From Actinomycetales bacterium (GTDB taxonomy: Bacteria > Actinomycetota > Actinomycetes > Actinomycetales > JAHECE01), in assembly GCA_024641895.1 (NCBI GenBank), contig JAHECE010000112.1, positions 1 through 8,382 on the forward strand: a stretch of 8,382 nucleotides of DNA. Direction: 5' to 3'. Shown piece by piece: positions 1 to 5,537 of this stretch. A program made the translations under genes and the position numbers. Each line of letters begins with the position of its first letter. Position 1 is the stretch's first letter. The notes under the pieces are model-generated. The model did not search any database and was not told the origin of the DNA. It was given only the letters and a program-made list of their open reading frames with translations.

Positions 1-107
1 ATGACGTCGTGATCTTCAGCAAGTACGGGGGCACGGAGGTCAAGTACGCGGGCGAGGAGTACCTCATCCTCTCCGCGCGCGACATCCTCGCCGTCGTCAC
101 CAAGTGA
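1..107 (+). CDS. groES: GroES (Cpn10) co-chaperonin, C-terminal end only
   Basis: The reading frame beginning at base 3 gives 34 residues and stops with TGA at 105-107; the 5' part of the gene lies outside the window. The visible residues include SKYGGTEVKYAGEEYLIL followed by SARDILAVVTK, which matches the end of Cpn10: the G-T-E-[VI]-K strand, the EEYLIL strand and the terminal DILAV. GroES forms a heptameric cytoplasmic lid on GroEL and closes the folding chamber. Identity also fits the neighbourhood, because in actinobacteria such as Mycobacterium tuberculosis groES/groEL1 lie beside whiB3 and close to guaB2/guaB3. A strong hairpin 43 bases after the stop indicates that transcription ends here on the plus strand, so if groEL is linked it would have to be elsewhere or upstream. 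Nothing in the visible part looks damaged. Confidence 0.93.
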   Translation, partial: DVVIFSKYGGTEVKYAGEEYLILSARDILAVVTK

Positions 108-150
108 CGCCACGCCGGGCCGCGTCCTAGCGATTCGCCCGGTGTCGTCG

Positions 151-186
151 GAAGGCCCTGGTCCCCGTGAGGGGACCAGGGCCTTC
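151..186. terminator. Strong hairpin terminator after groES, possibly bidirectional
   Basis: A perfect 16-bp stem (151-166 pairing with 171-186; left arm gaaggccctggtcccc) closes a GTGA tetraloop at 167-170. It lies 43 bases past the groES stop and on the far side of the minus-strand whiB, so it can serve groES and also read-through from whiB. On the plus strand it is followed by AGCGTTTCG, with only a short T run; on the minus strand there is no T tract. Actinobacterial terminators often lack a proper U tract, so function as a terminator is likely but inferred. The 187-291 stretch after it shows no convincing gene. Confidence 0.85.
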
Positions 187-291
187 AGCGTTTCGAAAGC
201 GATTCGGTCTCGTGTGCGCAGGTGAGCGGGGTCGGGGCGCTCGTGCACAAGCGGCGACCGACCTGGTTGAACCCGCCCACCGCGTGCCGAT

Positions 292-308
292 GGGCCCCGG
301 GAGGGCCC
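292..308 (-). terminator. Short GC hairpin directly after the whiB stop codon
   Basis: GGGCCC at 292-297 can pair with GGGCCC at 303-308 around a 5-nt loop (298-302). On the minus strand it begins one base past the whiB stop, a typical place for an actinobacterial U-less terminator. Both arms are self-complementary, so the pairing is partly a consequence of high GC. Confidence is therefore moderate; the stronger hairpin at 151-186 may do the real work. Confidence 0.45.
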
Positions 309-309
309 G

Positions 310-606
310 TCAGCTGGCGCAGCGCATGCCCGGGAGGACGGGGTCGATCGCGGCGCGTTCCTCTTCGGTGAGCCCGCCCCAGACTCCGTACGGCTCGCGG
401 ACGCTCAGCGCGTGCGACCGGCATTCGCGAATCACGGGGCACTCGGCGCAGATCGCCTTGGCGGCGTCCGCCCGTCGGCGCCGTGCGGCACCGCGCTCCC
501 CCTCGGGGTGGAAGAAGGCTGAGGGTTCGGCGTGACGGCAGGCACCCGCAAACTGCCATTCCCACAGATCCATCAGGGGGCCGGGCAGGCGCGACAACTC
601 GGCCAT
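310..606 (-). CDS. whiD: WhiB-family Fe-S transcriptional regulator, WhiD/WhiB3 type
   Basis: This 98-residue protein has the WhiB cluster ligands Cys23, Cys53, Cys56 and Cys62 in the order C-X29-C-X2-C-X5-C, expected to hold a redox- and NO-sensitive [4Fe-4S] cluster. GVWGG lies at residues 74-78. The sequences LPGPLMDLWEWQ (7-18), FFHPEGERG (31-39) and SHALSVREPYGVWGGLTEEER are those of the WhiD (Streptomyces) / WhiB3 (mycobacteria) subgroup, whose members act with the principal sigma factor in development, redox balance and metabolism. The ATG at 606 is chosen because AAGGGAGG lies about eight bases upstream and the family N-terminus begins here; the frame stays open far upstream but has no family similarity there. 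After GVWGG only about 20 residues follow, ending PGMRCAS, with no Lys/Arg-rich tail, which is unusual because that tail normally contacts DNA. The position next to groES and divergent from a regulator before guaB matches whiB3/whiD neighbourhoods. Confidence 0.93.
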   Translation of the reverse strand: MAELSRLPGPLMDLWEWQFAGACRHAEPSAFFHPEGERGAARRRRADAAKAICAECPVIRECRSHALSVREPYGVWGGLTEEERAAIDPVLPGMRCAS

Positions 607-642
607 CGTGGTGCCTCCCTTGATCAGACCGGCGAGAAGGTC

Positions 643-671
643 ACGGTAATACCGCGCCACAAGTTGTTCAA
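643..671 (-). promoter_or_regulatory. Candidate whiB promoter (-35/-10, minus strand)
   Basis: Read on the minus strand, TTGAAC (671-666) and TACCGT (648-643) are separated by exactly 17 bases and would start transcription around 636, about 30 bases before the whiB ATG. The -35 agrees with TTGACA at four of six positions, and the -10 has the TA---T pattern. The same stretch can also be read as an ECF-sigma-like element, GGAAC (676-672) then CGGT (654-651) with 17 bases between, so the sigma factor is uncertain. The -10 sits inside an 11-bp palindrome, CGGTAATACCG (644-654), and the -35 inside a direct repeat. Confidence 0.5.
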
Positions 672-674
672 GTT
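660..674. repeat. Direct repeat CAAGTT-N3-CAAGTT over the whiB -35 region
   Basis: CAAGTT occurs at 660-665 and again at 669-674, a 9-bp period in the same orientation, and the pair overlaps the proposed whiB -35 (666-671). MerR-family proteins of the CarH/LitR and BldC types bind head-to-tail to direct repeats rather than to one dyad, so this is a possible site for the divergently encoded MerR protein. With only two copies, chance cannot be excluded. Confidence 0.4.
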
Positions 675-695
675 CCCGGCAGCAGGGGATTCGTG

Positions 696-722
696 CCGTC
701 GGCGTCAATGTTCTGCCGACGG
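696..722. promoter_or_regulatory. 27-bp interrupted inverted repeat, candidate operator
   Basis: CCGTCGGC (696-703) and GCCGACGG (715-722) are perfect 8-bp complements separated by 11 bases, so the arm centres are 19 bp apart, close to two helical turns. The dyad lies between the divergent whiB and MerR-type genes, 73 bases before the proposed MerR start. Its geometry suits a dimeric regulator binding one DNA face, either the MerR-type protein itself or another factor controlling both genes. It could also fold as an RNA hairpin in a leader transcript. The binding protein is not determined. Confidence 0.5.
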
Positions 723-795
723 GGTACCGTGAATCCGTGGGGTCAATTCGTCGAGACAGTTCCGTCCCGGCAGACTCGTGCTTCTTGGAGGACTG

Positions 796-1818
796 ATGAG
801 TCGAGCCGCTCCGGCCGATGGTGACTGGCTGCCGGACGAGCGGGGGTCGAGCGCCGGCGATGACGCCCTCGCCTCGGACGTGCCTCTGACTGTGGCGGCT
901 GTGGCCGCCCGTCTGGGCGTCGCGCCGTCGACTCTTCGCACCTGGGACCGACGCTATGGACTCGGGCCGTCGGGCCGGAGCGCGGGTAGCCACCGGCGCT
1001 ACACGCCGGACGACGTCGCGCGACTCGAGACGATGCGCCGCCTGACGCTGTCCGGAGCAGCGCCGTCGGATGCGGCGAGGGTCGCCGCGCAAGGCGCCCC
1101 CAGCACTCGCGGCGGGACGGCGCTGTCGGCGGTCCGTGAGCCGGTCGGCCCGATGCGGGTCGACAGCCTGAGCCTTGCTGCCGCGGCCGTCGACGGAGCC
1201 GAGCCACGGGTGCGGGGCATGCTCGCCAGCGCAGTGCGCGCCCGGGGCATCCTCGGGGCCTGGCTCGACGTCGCGCAGCCCGCCTTCGGATTCCTCGCGG
1301 AGCGCGAGCCGGGGGACCGTCCAGGGCGCGAACCGGAACCCCTGCTCGCCATGGCCGTCCTGTCGGCTGTCCGTGACGTCGTCGAGGGCCCCGACGGGCT
1401 CGGCTCCGGGAGGCGGGCCCGCGTCGCCCTGCTGGCCGGGCCCGGCACCGCCGCGCGGCTCGCGAGCCACGTCCTGGCGGCGGCGCTGGCCGAGCGAGGC
1501 GTCTGCGCTCGCGTCTATCCACGGGTCAACGACGTCCGTGCGTTGCTGACCGTGGCCGAGGGTGTCGAGGCGGGTGCGATCTGCATCTTCGGAGAGGCCG
1601 AGCGGAGTGAGGAGTTCGCGCGGGCGGCGGGTGAGGGCGGGCAGGTCCCGGTGTTCCTCATCGGTCCCGAGGCGCCCGACGTCTGGCTGCCGGGTGTCCT
1701 GCGGGTTCGAACGTTGCCCGGTGCCGTCCACGAGATCGTCGATGTCCTCGGTTCGGCCAAGGAGACAGGCGGTTCTGCCGCCGGCGAGGCGCCCGGCACG
1801 CCGACGGGCGGCTGCTGA
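796..1818 (+). CDS. MerR-family regulator with a degenerate cobalamin-binding-like C-terminal half
   Basis: This is a 340-residue regulator. Residues about 30-97 form a MerR-type winged helix: LTVAAVAARLGVAPSTLRTWDRR, a wing with SHRRYTPDDVARL, then a helix. Residues about 123-197 look like the four-helix bundle, and 207-318 like the Rossmann B12 domain, of CarH/LitR photoreceptors. The cofactor signatures are missing: where CarH has W-x9-EH this protein has E171-x9-E181-P182, and where a B12 domain has E/D-x-H-x-x-G it reads T218-A-A220-R-L-A223. It therefore probably does not use adenosylcobalamin in the CarH manner and may sense another ligand or none; this is my manual alignment. The ATG at 796 is preferred over an in-frame GTG at 778 because GGAGG (787-791) precedes it, though only four bases away, and the GTG would place that site inside the gene. 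The gene is divergent from whiB and upstream of guaB, where Streptomyces and mycobacteria carry bldM and/or sigD. Confidence 0.82.
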   Translation: MSRAAPADGDWLPDERGSSAGDDALASDVPLTVAAVAARLGVAPSTLRTWDRRYGLGPSGRSAGSHRRYTPDDVARLETMRRLTLSGAAPSDAARVAAQGAPSTRGGTALSAVREPVGPMRVDSLSLAAAAVDGAEPRVRGMLASAVRARGILGAWLDVAQPAFGFLAEREPGDRPGREPEPLLAMAVLSAVRDVVEGPDGLGSGRRARVALLAGPGTAARLASHVLAAALAERGVCARVYPRVNDVRALLTVAEGVEAGAICIFGEAERSEEFARAAGEGGQVPVFLIGPEAPDVWLPGVLRVRTLPGAVHEIVDVLGSAKETGGSAAGEAPGTPTGGC

Positions 1819-1862
1819 CCGCTGGGCCGGCGGTCCGCATCGGGCGAGCCCGGGGTGGGCTC
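1817..1862 (+). terminator. Two tandem GC hairpins after the MerR-type gene
   Basis: GACCGC (1817-1822) pairs with GCGGTC (1830-1835) around seven bases, starting inside the stop codon. Then GAGCCC (1846-1851) pairs with GGGCTC (1857-1862) around a five-base loop. Neither is followed by a U run. Together they are a plausible U-less terminator separating the MerR gene from guaB, which appears to have its own promoter. In DNA this GC-rich, stems of six pairs can arise by chance. Confidence 0.4.
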
Positions 1863-1905
1863 AGACCGGCACGGGGCTGCACGCCGCGATGCCCGGGCGA
1901 CCGTC

Positions 1906-1933
1906 CTGGCACCGCGACGTGGCGTCGTAGGAT
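1906..1933 (+). promoter_or_regulatory. Candidate guaB promoter giving a leaderless mRNA
   Basis: TAGGAT (1928-1933) fits the actinobacterial -10 pattern TA---T and ends six bases before the GTG start of guaB. CTGGCA (1906-1911), matching TTGACA at four of six bases, lies 16 bases upstream of it. With that spacing transcription would begin on or next to the start codon, so the mRNA would have almost no leader. The alternative is that AGGA within the same stretch (1929-1932) acts as a weak ribosome-binding site with a transcript starting further up. Confidence 0.5.
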
Positions 1934-1939
1934 TCGCCC

Positions 1940-3463
1940 GTGATCGACTCACCGCCGCCGTCATCGGCGGACAACCCGTTCGGCTTCCTCGGACTGACCT
2001 ACGACGACGTCCTGCTCCTGCCCGGTGAGACCGACGTCATCCCCAGCGAGGCCGACACCAGTGCCCGCCTCACCCGGGAGATCACGGTCCGGATCCCGCT
2101 CGTCTCGGCGGCGATGGACACCGTGACCGAGTCGCGGATGGCGATCGCCATGGCCCGCCAGGGCGGGCTCGGGGTTCTCCACCGCAACCTCTCCATCGAG
2201 GACCAGGCGCACCAGGTCGATCTCGTGAAGCGGTCGGAGTCGGGCATGGTCACCGATCCGGTGACCGTCGGTCCGGAGGCGTCTCTCGCCGAGCTCGACG
2301 CCCTGTGCGGGCAGTACCGCGTCTCAGGGCTTCCCGTCGTCGAGCCCGACGGCGTGCTGCTCGGCATCATCACCAACCGTGACCTGCGCTTCGTGCGCCC
2401 CGATGAGTTCACTACCAGGCGGGTTCGGGAGGTCATGACCCCGATGCCCCTGGTCACGGGCTCCGTCGGGATCACCCGTGAGCGCGCGGCAGAGCTGCTC
2501 GCTCGGCACAAGGTGGAGAAGCTTCCCCTGGTGGACGACCACGGGGTTCTCCGAGGCCTGATCACGGTCAAGGACTTCGTGAAGTCCGAGCAGTACCCGC
2601 ACGCGACCAAGGACGCCGACGGAAGGCTGCGCGTCGGTGCCGCCATCGGCTTCTACGGAGACGCGTGGGAGCGGGCTGTCGCTCTCGTCGAAGCGGGCGT
2701 CGACGTCCTCGTCGCAGACACCGCCAACGGGCACGCACGACTCCTGCTCGACACCGTGCGGCGACTGAAGACCGATCCAGCGACCCGGGGAGTCCAGGTC
2801 ATCGGCGGCAACGTCGCGACCCGGGCAGGTGCGCAGGCTCTCGTCGACGCGGGCGTCGATGCGGTCAAGGTCGGCGTCGGACCGGGCTCGATCTGCACGA
2901 CGAGGGTCGTGGCCGGCGTCGGTGTGCCTCAGGTCACGGCCATCCACCAGGCCGCGCTGGCCTGCAAGCCGGCCGGCGTGCCGGTCATCGGCGACGGCGG
3001 CCTGCAGTACTCGGGGGACATCGCCAAGGCCCTGGTGGCCGGGGCCGACACCGTGATGCTCGGCTCGCTCCTGGCCGGCTGCGACGAGAGCCCTGGCCAG
3101 CTCGTCTTCGTCAACGGAAAGCAGTACAAGCACTACCGGGGCATGGGCTCGCTCGGAGCGATGGCCTCCCGCGGCCGCCGCTCTTACTCCAAGGACCGGT
3201 ATTTCCAGGCCGACGTCGCGACCGATGACGAGCTGATCGCTGAGGGGATCGAGGGCCAGGTCCCGTACCGTGGCCCGTTTGCCGCAGTCGCGCGTCAGCT
3301 CGTTGGCGGGCTGCAGCAGTCGATGTTCTACGTCGGCGCGCGGTCCGTGGCCGAGCTCCAGGAGCGTGGGCGCTTCGTGCGGATCACCGCGGCCGGCCTG
3401 AAGGAGTCGCACCCGCACGACGTGCAGATGACGGTCGAAGCGCCGAACTACTCGCGCCCGTGA
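1940..3463 (+). CDS. guaB: IMP dehydrogenase
   Basis: This enzyme of 507 residues oxidises IMP to XMP with NAD+, the committed step of GMP synthesis, in the cytoplasm as a tetramer or octamer. The N-terminus has LTYDDVLLLPGE (19-30), typical of IMPDH. Two CBS domains follow (about 103-160 and 165-221), which bind regulatory nucleotides. The second half of the barrel has ADTANGH (259-265), IGGNVAT (288-294), the catalytic loop GPGSICTTR with Cys319, GDGGLQYSGD (351-360), and the flap YRGMGSLGAM (399-408) with the following RY pair (420-421) used for water activation. Length and motif order are normal, so it should be active. The GTG at 1940 is chosen because the family N-terminus begins just after it and no better start lies upstream. 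It stops 10 bases from the convergent exonuclease. It corresponds to mycobacterial guaB2. Confidence 0.97.
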   Translation: MIDSPPPSSADNPFGFLGLTYDDVLLLPGETDVIPSEADTSARLTREITVRIPLVSAAMDTVTESRMAIAMARQGGLGVLHRNLSIEDQAHQVDLVKRSESGMVTDPVTVGPEASLAELDALCGQYRVSGLPVVEPDGVLLGIITNRDLRFVRPDEFTTRRVREVMTPMPLVTGSVGITRERAAELLARHKVEKLPLVDDHGVLRGLITVKDFVKSEQYPHATKDADGRLRVGAAIGFYGDAWERAVALVEAGVDVLVADTANGHARLLLDTVRRLKTDPATRGVQVIGGNVATRAGAQALVDAGVDAVKVGVGPGSICTTRVVAGVGVPQVTAIHQAALACKPAGVPVIGDGGLQYSGDIAKALVAGADTVMLGSLLAGCDESPGQLVFVNGKQYKHYRGMGSLGAMASRGRRSYSKDRYFQADVATDDELIAEGIEGQVPYRGPFAAVARQLVGGLQQSMFYVGARSVAELQERGRFVRITAAGLKESHPHDVQMTVEAPNYSRP

Positions 3464-3473
3464 CTGTCGGCCG

Positions 3474-4211
3474 CTAGCCCGGGACCTCGAGCAGGTCCTG
3501 CGTCGTCACCTGCCCGACGGGCCAGCAGGTCCGTGCACCGACTCCGGCGTAGCCCTGGCTTCGGCGCCAGCCGTTGAATTGCTCGGCCCACAGCCGGTGG
3601 GCCGTGACCTGCCAGGCGTGCAGCTGATCGGCCGGCATGGCTGCGACCTGCGGGTAACGCGATGCGAGGGCGCGGAGCACGTCGAGGGTGGCGATCACGT
3701 CGACCTCCGCCGTGTGCAGCTCAGCGCTCGGCTCGATGCCGTAGACACGGCACAGGTCCCCGAGTCGACGCTTTCCGGGCCGATAGCGGGCGAGCGCCCG
3801 GTCGAGCACCAGGGGGTCGAGGATCGGGCCAGGTGCTCGACCCAGGAGCGCGGCAACGGTGGGCAGGCCGTGTCGCGTCAGCTCGGCCTCGAGGATCGTG
3901 AGGTCGAAGGAGGCGTTGAACGCCACGACCGGCGTCCCGGCACGCAAGGCGTCGGCCAATCGACGGGCGACCTCCGCGAGCGCCTGCCCGGCCGGTTGCC
4001 CGTGGGCCCTGGCGTGTGCCGTCGTGATCCCGTGGATTCCGGTGGCGCCCGCGGGGATCTCGACGCCGGGGTCGACGAGCCAGGTGGTTGTCCGGATGCC
4101 CGACCGGTCGTGGCGGACAAGAGCCGCGGTCACGACTCGGTCTGTCTCCGGCGACACCCCGGTGGTCTCGGTGTCGAAACCCAGGAGCGGGCCGTCTGCC
4201 CAGCTGCTCAT
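3474..4211 (-). CDS. DEDDh-type 3'-5' exonuclease (DnaQ-like)
   Basis: This protein of 245 residues has the three exonuclease motifs of the DnaQ/epsilon fold: Exo I FDTETTG with Asp13 and Glu15, Exo II VVAFNASFD with Asp103, and Exo III LHTAEVDV with His166 and Asp171. The His makes it a DEDDh enzyme, expected to remove nucleotides from 3' ends of DNA or RNA with two metal ions. About 60 residues follow Exo III (HAWQVTAHRLWAEQFNGWRR and onward), which I take to be an actinobacterial accessory tail. No polymerase, BRCT or helicase part is attached, so its role as proofreading subunit, repair nuclease or RNase is open. AGGAGG lies seven bases before the ATG at 4211 and four before a tandem ATG at 4214, so the protein may be one residue longer. 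It runs antisense between guaB and guaB3: convergent with the first, divergent from the second by about 107 bp. Confidence 0.9.
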   Translation of the reverse strand: MSSWADGPLLGFDTETTGVSPETDRVVTAALVRHDRSGIRTTTWLVDPGVEIPAGATGIHGITTAHARAHGQPAGQALAEVARRLADALRAGTPVVAFNASFDLTILEAELTRHGLPTVAALLGRAPGPILDPLVLDRALARYRPGKRRLGDLCRVYGIEPSAELHTAEVDVIATLDVLRALASRYPQVAAMPADQLHAWQVTAHRLWAEQFNGWRRSQGYAGVGARTCWPVGQVTTQDLLEVPG

Positions 4212-4307
4212 CATGTCTCCTCCTGCCGTGGGGGCGCCTTCCGGCACCTTCCCAGGAGGGTCTGACACCGCCGGCCACGCCGACCCCGGCAGGTCCGGAT
4301 CGAGGGG

Positions 4308-4313
4308 TAACGT
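4308..4313 (+). promoter_or_regulatory. Candidate guaB3 -10 element (leaderless start)
   Basis: TAACGT fits the TA---T -10 pattern and ends eight bases before the guaB3 GTG, so a transcript would start at or beside the codon. No good -35 is visible (CCGGCA at 4286-4291 matches only three of six bases). The G-rich GAGGGG at 4302-4307 is 14 bases from the start, too far for a normal ribosome-binding site. The rest of the 107-bp divergent gap towards the exonuclease shows no clear minus-strand promoter. Confidence 0.42.
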
Positions 4314-4321
4314 TCGGGCAC

Positions 4322-5446
4322 GTGAGCAACGAGATCGAGATCGGCCGGGGCAAGCGGGGGCGCCGCGCGTACTCCTTCGACGACATCGCGGTCGTGCCGT
4401 CGCGGCGCACGCGGGATCCCGAAGAAGTCTCGGTGGGGTGGCAGATCGACGCCTACTACGCCGAGGTCCCCGTGCTCGGCGCGCCGATGGACTCCGTGAC
4501 CAGCCCGGCGACGGCGATCGCACTCGGCAGGCTGGGCGGGATCGGGGTGCTGGACCTCGAGGGGCTCTGGACGCGCTATGCGGACCCTCAGCCGCTGCTC
4601 GACGAGATCGCCGAGCTGCCGGCCGAGTCCGCGACCGCGCGGATGCAGGAGATCTACTCGGCGCCGGTCCAGGGCGAGCTCATCTCGCAACGCCTGCGCG
4701 AGGTCCGAGCCGGCGGCGTACCCGTGGCGGGCGCCCTCTCCCCGCAGCGCACTCAGCAGTACTGGCGCACCGTGGTCGACGCGGGGGTGGACCTGTTCGT
4801 CATCCGCGGGACGACTGTCTCCGCCGAGCACGTCTCGGGTCAGGCCGAGCCGCTCAACCTCAAGCGTTTCATCTACGAGCTCGATGTCCCGGTGGTCGTG
4901 GGCGGCGCCGCGACATACCAGGCGGCGCTGCACCTGATGCGGACCGGCGCCGCCGGCGTGCTGGTGGGCTTCGGGGGAGGCGCAGCCCACACGAACCGCG
5001 TGAGTCTCGGCATCCACGCACCCATGGCGAGCGCGGTGGGCGATGTCGCCGCAGCCCGGCGGGACTACCTTGACGAGTCCGGCGGCCGCTACGTCCACGT
5101 CATCGCCGACGGCGGTGTGGGCAGGTCCGGTGACCTCGTCAAGGCGATCGCGTGCGGAGCCGACGCAGTGATGCTGGGTTCCGCGCTCGCGCGGGCGAGC
5201 GAGGCCCCGGGGCGCGGTTGGCACTGGGGGCCGGAGGCGCACCACCGTCAGCTTCCACGCGGCGAGCGGGTCGGCGTCGGCACCGTGGGCAGCCTCCAGG
5301 AGATCCTGTTCGGCCCAGGACGGTCGGCCGACGGGACGCTCAACCTCATCGGAGCGCTCCGTCGTGCGATGGCGACGACCGGGTACTCCGACCTCAAGGA
5401 ATTTCAGCGAGTCGAGGTCGTCATCTCGCCGTACTCGCCGCGCTAA
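4322..5446 (+). CDS. guaB3: GuaB3-family IMP dehydrogenase-related protein, no CBS domains
   Basis: This 374-residue protein shares the IMPDH/GMP reductase (beta/alpha)8 barrel fold. It has YSFDDIAVVPSRRT (17-30), GAPMDSVTSPATA (53-65), VVVGGAATYQAA (191-202), HVIADGGVGRSGD (259-271) and a closing block LRRAMATTGYSDLKEFQRVEV typical of the actinobacterial GuaB3 subgroup. The CBS insertion is absent. The loop that holds the catalytic Cys in guaB (GPGSICTTR) reads GGGAAHTNR here (218-226), with His223 at the Cys position, so classical IMPDH chemistry is not expected. From memory, Streptomyces and mycobacterial homologues also lack the Cys, so this is a family trait rather than decay. The function in actinobacteria is not settled; a regulatory role or a different purine reaction is possible. 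The GTG at 4322 is chosen because the N-terminus SNEIEIGRGKRGRRAY is characteristic. It corresponds to mycobacterial guaB3. Confidence 0.92.
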   Translation: MSNEIEIGRGKRGRRAYSFDDIAVVPSRRTRDPEEVSVGWQIDAYYAEVPVLGAPMDSVTSPATAIALGRLGGIGVLDLEGLWTRYADPQPLLDEIAELPAESATARMQEIYSAPVQGELISQRLREVRAGGVPVAGALSPQRTQQYWRTVVDAGVDLFVIRGTTVSAEHVSGQAEPLNLKRFIYELDVPVVVGGAATYQAALHLMRTGAAGVLVGFGGGAAHTNRVSLGIHAPMASAVGDVAAARRDYLDESGGRYVHVIADGGVGRSGDLVKAIACGADAVMLGSALARASEAPGRGWHWGPEAHHRQLPRGERVGVGTVGSLQEILFGPGRSADGTLNLIGALRRAMATTGYSDLKEFQRVEVVISPYSPR

Positions 5447-5500
5447 GGTCGTTTTGTGCCCTCGGCGCGCGACCGGGCGATGTCCGTTGTCGTCCGATTG

Positions 5501-5530
5501 CGCACTGCGGCGCACCGCGGCGCACAGCGG
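5501..5530. repeat. Three phased 10-bp tandem repeats, CGCACNGCGG
   Basis: CGCACTGCGG, CGCACCGCGG and CGCACAGCGG follow each other without a gap. They differ only at position six (T, C, A), and a fourth unit begins CGC and then diverges. The 10-bp period is close to one helical turn. The array lies between guaB3 and the fruR promoter, about 55 bases past the guaB3 stop. It could be a short slippage product or a phased protein-binding site; it is too short for a CRISPR. Confidence 0.8.
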
Positions 5531-5537
5531 CGCTCGG

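Noticed and set aside
778..795. GTG at 778 as the start of the MerR-type gene
   Set aside because: It would place the GGAGG ribosome-binding site inside the coding sequence; ATG at 796 uses that site, though the spacing is short.
310..1731. A 473-residue minus-strand open frame running from whiB back through the MerR gene
   Set aside because: Only its last 98 residues resemble a known family and a good ribosome-binding site precedes that ATG. The upstream part is Arg/Gly-rich shadow of the MerR-type gene.
1819..1939. A riboswitch or attenuator in front of guaB
   Set aside because: Only short GC hairpins are present, no conserved purine or other riboswitch core, and the guaB transcript probably starts at its GTG.
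3859..5073. A 404-residue plus-strand open frame overlapping the exonuclease and guaB3
   Set aside because: It is out of frame with both recognised genes and its product is a basic, repetitive shadow sequence.
4322..5446. guaB3 as a decayed pseudogene because the catalytic Cys is missing
   Set aside because: No stop or frameshift, barrel motifs are intact, and as I recall other actinobacterial GuaB3 proteins also lack the Cys.
4211..5515. A 434-residue minus-strand open frame opposite guaB3
   Set aside because: It is antisense to a clearly recognised gene, has low-complexity Arg/Gly/Ala composition and no motif; expected in DNA with GC-rich third positions.
5501..5530. A miniature CRISPR array
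   Set aside because: Units are 10 bp with no spacers, only three copies, and no cas genes nearby.
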